Shown: positions 60,861-64,000 of the stretch, in pieces
Position numbering within the stretch: position 1 is the stretch's first letter
Layout of the letters: each line of letters begins with the position of its first letter
Source: Streptomyces sp. NBC_01803
Lineage (GTDB): Bacteria; Actinomycetota; Actinomycetes; Streptomycetales; Streptomycetaceae
Assembly (NCBI RefSeq): GCF_035917415.1
Contig: NZ_CP109073.1
Span: 1,054,001 to 1,118,000, forward strand
Reading direction: 5' to 3'
DNA length: 64,000 nt
The notes under the pieces: generated by a model
Databases searched by the model: none
What the model was told of the DNA's origin: nothing
Seen by the model: the letters and a program-made list of their open reading frames with translations, nothing else
Program-made: the position numbers and the translations under genes

Positions 60861-60902
60861 GTCGTCCGTCGTCCGTCGTCCGTCGTCCGTCGTCCGTCGT
60901 CC
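60861..60902. repeat. 7-bp tandem repeat, six copies
   Basis: GTCGTCC repeated six times exactly, 28 nt downstream of the methyltransferase stop. A frame-shifting unit in non-coding DNA. Confidence 0.9.
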
Positions 60903-60930
60903 GTCCGAACGGGCGTGTAACGGGGGCCGG

Positions 60931-61710
60931 TTACGGCTTGCGGCCGACCGCGCCGTACTGGGGCACCTCGGCGGGGCGCGGCCCATCCGCTCCGGGCCGC
61001 CACCGCGAGCAGGTGACCAGGCCCGGGTCGAGCAGGTCGAGTCCGCGCAGGAAACGGCTGATTTCCGCGCGGGTGCGGGTGGTGAGCGGCGGCCGGGCCT
61101 GCCGGTTCCAGTGCCGGATCGCCTCGGCGTTGGCCTCGCCGCCCAGTTCGTCGGTGGGGTGGGTGAGCACCACGTAACTGCCCGCGGGCACGGCGTCCAG
61201 CAGCCGGCGCACGACCTCTTCCGCCTCCTCGGTGTCGAGGATGAAGTTGAGGAGGCCGAGCAGCATGATCGCCACCGGGCGGCCGAAGTCCAGGGTCTTG
61301 GCCGCCGCTTGGAGGATCGCGTCCGGGTCGTGCGCGTCGGCCTCGACGTAGTCGGTGGCGCCCTCGGGTCTGCTCACCAGCAGGGCTCTGGCGTGGGCGA
61401 GCACCAACGGGTCATTGTCGACGTAGACGACCCGGGCGTCCGGCGCCAGGCGCTGGGCCACCTCGTGGGTGTTGTCCTCGGTCGGCAGCCCCGTGCCGAT
61501 GTCGAGGAACTGCCGCACGCCCGCCTCACCGGCCAGGTGGGCGACCGCGCGGGCCAGGAACAGCCGGTCGGCGCGCGCCACTTGGACGATGCCGGGGAAC
61601 ATGCCGATGATCTCGTCGCCGACCCAGCGGTCCACCTCGTAGTTCTCCCTGCCGCCGAGCCAGTAGTCCCACACCCTGGCGTTGTGCGCCACGTTCGCGT
61701 CCACGGTCAC
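60931..61710 (-). CDS. SAM-dependent methyltransferase, DUF574/Methyltransf_19 family
   Basis: 259 residues from GTG 61710; start uncertain, no good ribosome site. ANVAHNARVWDYWLGGRENY at the N-terminus and VRQFLDIGTGLPTEDNTHEV are diagnostic of this actinomycete-expanded family, together with LTHPTDELGGEANAEAIRHW. Substrate unknown; members are often near regulators. Confidence 0.9.
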   Translation of the reverse strand: MTVDANVAHNARVWDYWLGGRENYEVDRWVGDEIIGMFPGIVQVARADRLFLARAVAHLAGEAGVRQFLDIGTGLPTEDNTHEVAQRLAPDARVVYVDNDPLVLAHARALLVSRPEGATDYVEADAHDPDAILQAAAKTLDFGRPVAIMLLGLLNFILDTEEAEEVVRRLLDAVPAGSYVVLTHPTDELGGEANAEAIRHWNRQARPPLTTRTRAEISRFLRGLDLLDPGLVTCSRWRPGADGPRPAEVPQYGAVGRKP

Positions 61711-61868
61711 CCGCGCGATGATGGCCGGGCACCCCGTGCACGTGCAAGCCGGGCCGGGCGGCCTCGATCCCGGCCGCCTCCCCCGGCGGCCCCGCACTGC
61801 CTGTGATCGCGTATATCCCCTACGCTTCTTGCCGGGTACCGGTGACCGGAGCGATCGCGATGGGGGTG

Positions 61869-62330
61869 ATGACGATGCCGGGAGACTCGAAGCTGAAGGT
61901 CTTCCGCGAAGCCTGCCACGAGGCGGCGCGCAGAACGCCGGAAGTGACGTTCTACGAGCTGACCGAGGCGAGCGGCGTGCCCAACTTCCACTCCGCCGCG
62001 ATGAGCGACAGCGCGCTGCGCCACCGCGTCCTGTGCCGCCCGCGCGGCGGCTTCGTGGCCTACGCGGCCCCGCCGCCGTTCCCCGGCTCCGCCCTGCTCC
62101 ACTTCCGCGAACCGCCGTCCTGGTCAGAGGTGTTCTCCTGGTACGGCCTTCGGGTGTTACGCGCCGAGGTGCTGGCGACACCACTCTCCTCGGTGGACCT
62201 GAGCGCGCTGGACGACCAGGATCAGGAGGCCCTCCGCAGGTGGCGGCCCCGGACGCTGGGCGAGCTGCTGTTCAACTGGTGGGGTCCGCGAGACTCCTCA
62301 GCAGGGCGGGCAGCGCGGCCAGGCCGGTGA
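61869..62330 (+). CDS. hypothetical protein
   Basis: 153 residues if started at ATG 61869 (ATG 61875 or 61860 also possible). No family recognised. Readable features: FREACHEAARRTPEVTFYEL, a Pro-rich centre AAPPPFPGSALLHFREPPSW and RRWRPRTLGELLFNWWGPRD. The last 59 nt overlap the opposite HAD-like gene, so the tail may be shorter in a functional ancestor. Confidence 0.5.
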   Translation: MTMPGDSKLKVFREACHEAARRTPEVTFYELTEASGVPNFHSAAMSDSALRHRVLCRPRGGFVAYAAPPPFPGSALLHFREPPSWSEVFSWYGLRVLRAEVLATPLSSVDLSALDDQDQEALRRWRPRTLGELLFNWWGPRDSSAGRAARPGR

Positions 62331-62922
62331 TCCGGCGCAGCCCCAGCCCCCGGTGGGCCGCGCCATCGCCGGTCCGGTCCAGCCAGATGCCGTACAGCCC
62401 GGCCGCGTCGGCGCCCGCCGCGTCGGTGTCGGGCCGGTCGCCGACGTAGGCGACGGCCCCGGGCGGCAGGCCCATCGCCTCACAGGCCGCGAGGAACGCC
62501 TCGGGCGCGGGCTTGGCGTGGCCGAGCTGATCGGAGCAGACCAGCACCTCGAACCGGTCGCGAATCCCCAGCCCGCGCAGCACCCGGTCCTGGTGGCCGA
62601 TGTCGGAATTGGACAGCAGGCCATGCCGGTAGCCGGGCGTGAGGGCGGTGAGCGCGGGCAGCACGTCGGGGAACAGCCCGTCGGCGTCGCCGCGGTGAGC
62701 CAGATACCGGGCGAACCAGGCGTCGGCCTCGGCGTCGGACAGCACCTCCCCGAGGAACGCGCGGGACCGTTCCCGGCGTTGGGCGACGAAGGACTGCTCC
62801 CCCGCGAGGTAGCGGCCGTACTGCTCCTCCATCACCACCCGCCACCGCGCCAGCGCGGCCTCCGGTGAGGAGAACCGTCCGAGCAGCCCCTCGGCCGCGA
62901 AGTGCCGCAGCGCGGCGGCGCG
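62272..62922 (-). pseudogene. N-terminally broken HAD-family hydrolase
   Basis: From GTG 62838 there are 188 residues with HAD motif II (HGLLSNSDIGHQDRVLRGLG), Lys motif III (LGHAKPAPEAFLAACEAMG) and motif IV (AYVGDRPDTDAAGADAAG). Upstream in frame, RAAALRHFAAEGLLGRF and SSPEAALARWR continue the cap domain to 62922, but the catalytic DxD motif I is absent; the other frame just upstream reads YSGTVRAAA, a possible decayed FDxDGTV. Without motif I it cannot form the aspartyl-phosphate. Confidence 0.7.
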
Positions 62923-62976
62923 GCGGCGCGGACGGTGCCGCTGTAAGGGAGCAGCCGGGGCTTCGTGATCAGCCCT

Positions 62977-63336
62977 TCAGACCACCGTCACGCCTCGATG
63001 ACGGGCCCACGACTCGGCTGCTTCCGCCAGCGCCCTGCGTGATGGCACATCGGGCCTCCGGGCAGCCATCTCCCACCACATGCGGGTACTGGCTGCGGCG
63101 AAGGCGTCGATGGCTTTCGGGTCCGCGTTCGCCCAGACCTCGCATGGGGCCACCCACGACTCGGCGGCCTCGGGGCTGTGCCCGGATGACACGAGCTGCA
63201 CAACGAGCATCGCCGGATCGATCAACGGCGCACCCCGGGTCGGCCAGCCCCAGTCCACGGCCCACACGCCCCGGTCCCCGACGAGCATGCGTGCATGTTC
63301 GCGATGTTCTGTATCCGTGGGTAGGCACACCGTCAC
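62977..63336 (-). pseudogene. C-terminal fragment of an aminoglycoside phosphotransferase-like kinase
   Basis: 119 residues from GTG 63336. LVGDRGVWAVDWGWPTRGAP is the DFD-type metal loop; ESWVAPCEVWANADPKAIDA and the rest match the C-lobe. The catalytic H-x-D-x4-N loop is replaced by TEHREHARM, apparently through indels, and the whole N-lobe is missing. The start overlaps the upstream AdoMetDC-like stop by 4 nt, probably fortuitous. Confidence 0.7.
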
Positions 63337-63725
63337 GGGCGGACGGACGTGGGGTGGGCTTTGGCTGGAAGAAGGGGCGGCGCCGTGGTGAGGCGGCGAT
63401 CGATGTGGTGGGACTTGACGACTTGTGGCGCCAGAAGTCTGAGGATTGGTTTCAGGGCCTGGTCAGGTGGGGTGTCGGCTCGGCAGGTGATCAGGTCCAC
63501 GTGGGCGAGACGGTGTTCGGGCCAGGTGGAGACGATGAGGTGGGATTCGGACAGGACCAGGACGCAGGTGGAGCCGTGTGGTTGGAAGGGAACGGCGAGT
63601 TCGCCTCGGACGTCGGTGCCGAGGAGCTCGGACGCTTCGTGCAGGGTTGCGATCAGAGCTGCGGGATCAGGGTCGGGTTGGGCGCATGCCAGGAGGTCGT
63701 AGGCGACGCAGACCAGCCGGCTCAT
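63333..63725 (-). CDS. S-adenosylmethionine decarboxylase-like protein (SpeH family), atypical
   Basis: 130 residues from ATG 63725. The segment CVLVLSESHLIVSTWPEHRL corresponds to SpeH: Glu-Ser (autocleavage site making the pyruvoyl group), then Thr-Trp-Pro-Glu, and the later ITCR keeps the catalytic Cys. But the His before TWPE (His68 in Thermotoga), needed for processing, is Ser here. Ends in a basic tail (KSHHIDRRLTTAP). Coupled by ATGA to the upstream gene. May be inactive, differently processed, or repurposed. Confidence 0.7.
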   Translation of the reverse strand: MSRLVCVAYDLLACAQPDPDPAALIATLHEASELLGTDVRGELAVPFQPHGSTCVLVLSESHLIVSTWPEHRLAHVDLITCRADTPPDQALKPILRLLAPQVVKSHHIDRRLTTAPPLLPAKAHPTSVRP

Positions 63726-64000
63726 GCTGCGGCCCCGGTGGCGTACGGGGCGGCGGGCAGTAGGGCGGCGAGGTAGTCGGCGGTGTAGGAGCGGTGGAGT
63801 CGGCTCGGGTCGGCCGCCCACTGCCGGACTTCGGCCCAGAGGGCGGCCAGGGCGTCCTGGCCGTGGTCGTTCAGGAGGGTGTCGAGGTCGAGGAGTGCCT
63901 GGGGCAGGTCGGCGTACTGCGGTCCGTAGCGGACGTAGAGGGTTTTGGACAGCTTGCCACCGGTGCGGTCCAGGATCGTCGGCGTGAAGACGCTGACCGG
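63722..64000 (-). CDS. partial gene with KMSKS-like motif (class I tRNA-synthetase-like)
   Basis: Only the last 92 residues are in the window; the gene enters from the right edge. TILDRTGGKLSKTLYVRYG resembles the KMSKS loop of class I aminoacyl-tRNA synthetases (KLSKT), followed by helical segments (LLDLDTLLNDHGQDALAALW; WAADPSRLHRSYTADYLAAL). Stop overlaps the AdoMetDC-like ATG by 4 nt. Identity beyond 'class I synthetase-like' is not claimed. Confidence 0.55.
   Translation of the reverse strand, partial: PVSVFTPTILDRTGGKLSKTLYVRYGPQYADLPQALLDLDTLLNDHGQDALAALWAEVRQWAADPSRLHRSYTADYLAALLPAAPYATGAAA

Overview
The window reads as chromosomal DNA of a Streptomyces-like actinomycete. It is very GC-rich, with G or C in nearly all third codon positions, many GTG/TTG starts, and dense 4-nt ATGA/GTGA overlaps. 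Several families typical of the group are present: XRE/DUF5753, DUF397, DUF6879, DUF6233, an Rv2578c-type radical SAM protein, and mycothiol-associated DinB proteins. No rRNA, tRNA, CRISPR array or intact insertion sequence was found.

Layout. 1-3.0 kb: TrmH-type rRNA methyltransferase, two small Cys-containing proteins, an ArsR-SRPBCC fusion and a DUF6233 protein. 3.4-11.4 kb: a lipid module (acyl-CoA dehydrogenase, SCP2, TetR regulator, HtdX-type hydratase, FabG4-type reductase, FadA2-type thiolase, long-chain acyl-CoA ligase) laid out much like mycobacterial htdX-fabG4-fadA2. Two divergent promoter regions carry the same pair of 16-bp palindromes, so one TetR regulon is likely. 11.5-24.4 kb: an organosulfur scavenging island with two Cys-type sulfatases, an N-terminal-only piece of the formylglycine-generating enzyme, a family-5 ABC importer, a cysteine-containing leader peptide, a ROK regulator and a TauD-type dioxygenase. 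24.4-31.8 kb: glutathionyl-hydroquinone-reductase-like protein, GntR regulator with allophanate hydrolase, an SDR, a MoxR/VWA pair and a MerR regulator.

31.9-38.4 kb is the least ordinary part. It holds a frameshifted DUF664 remnant, three tiny overlapping genes opposite an XRE/TPR regulator, and an operon of small protein, DUF6879, XRE/DUF5753, a 41-residue peptide with two Asp-Gly sites, and a protein-isoaspartate-methyltransferase (PIMT) homologue. The last two resemble a minimal imiditide-type RiPP system. A chimeric pseudogene follows, stitched from a ~97% identical piece of the XRE/TPR gene and the tail of a second DUF5753 regulator, whose downstream control region is also duplicated.

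38.4-62 kb: mostly housekeeping and accessory metabolism: bile-acid-type symporter, aldo/keto reductase, sulfite-oxidase-fold molybdoenzyme, pterin dehydratase, membrane phosphodiesterase, metallo-beta-lactamase-fold hydrolases, DedA, methyltransferases, DUF5107 protein, a D-aminopeptidase/M20/S9 peptidase operon, a radical SAM gene with a LexA-like box, an orphan lasso-peptide PqqD protein, DUF397 and barstar. 62-64 kb: N-terminally lost HAD and phosphotransferase genes, then an atypical AdoMet-decarboxylase-like protein coupled to a gene with a KMSKS-like motif that runs off the window.
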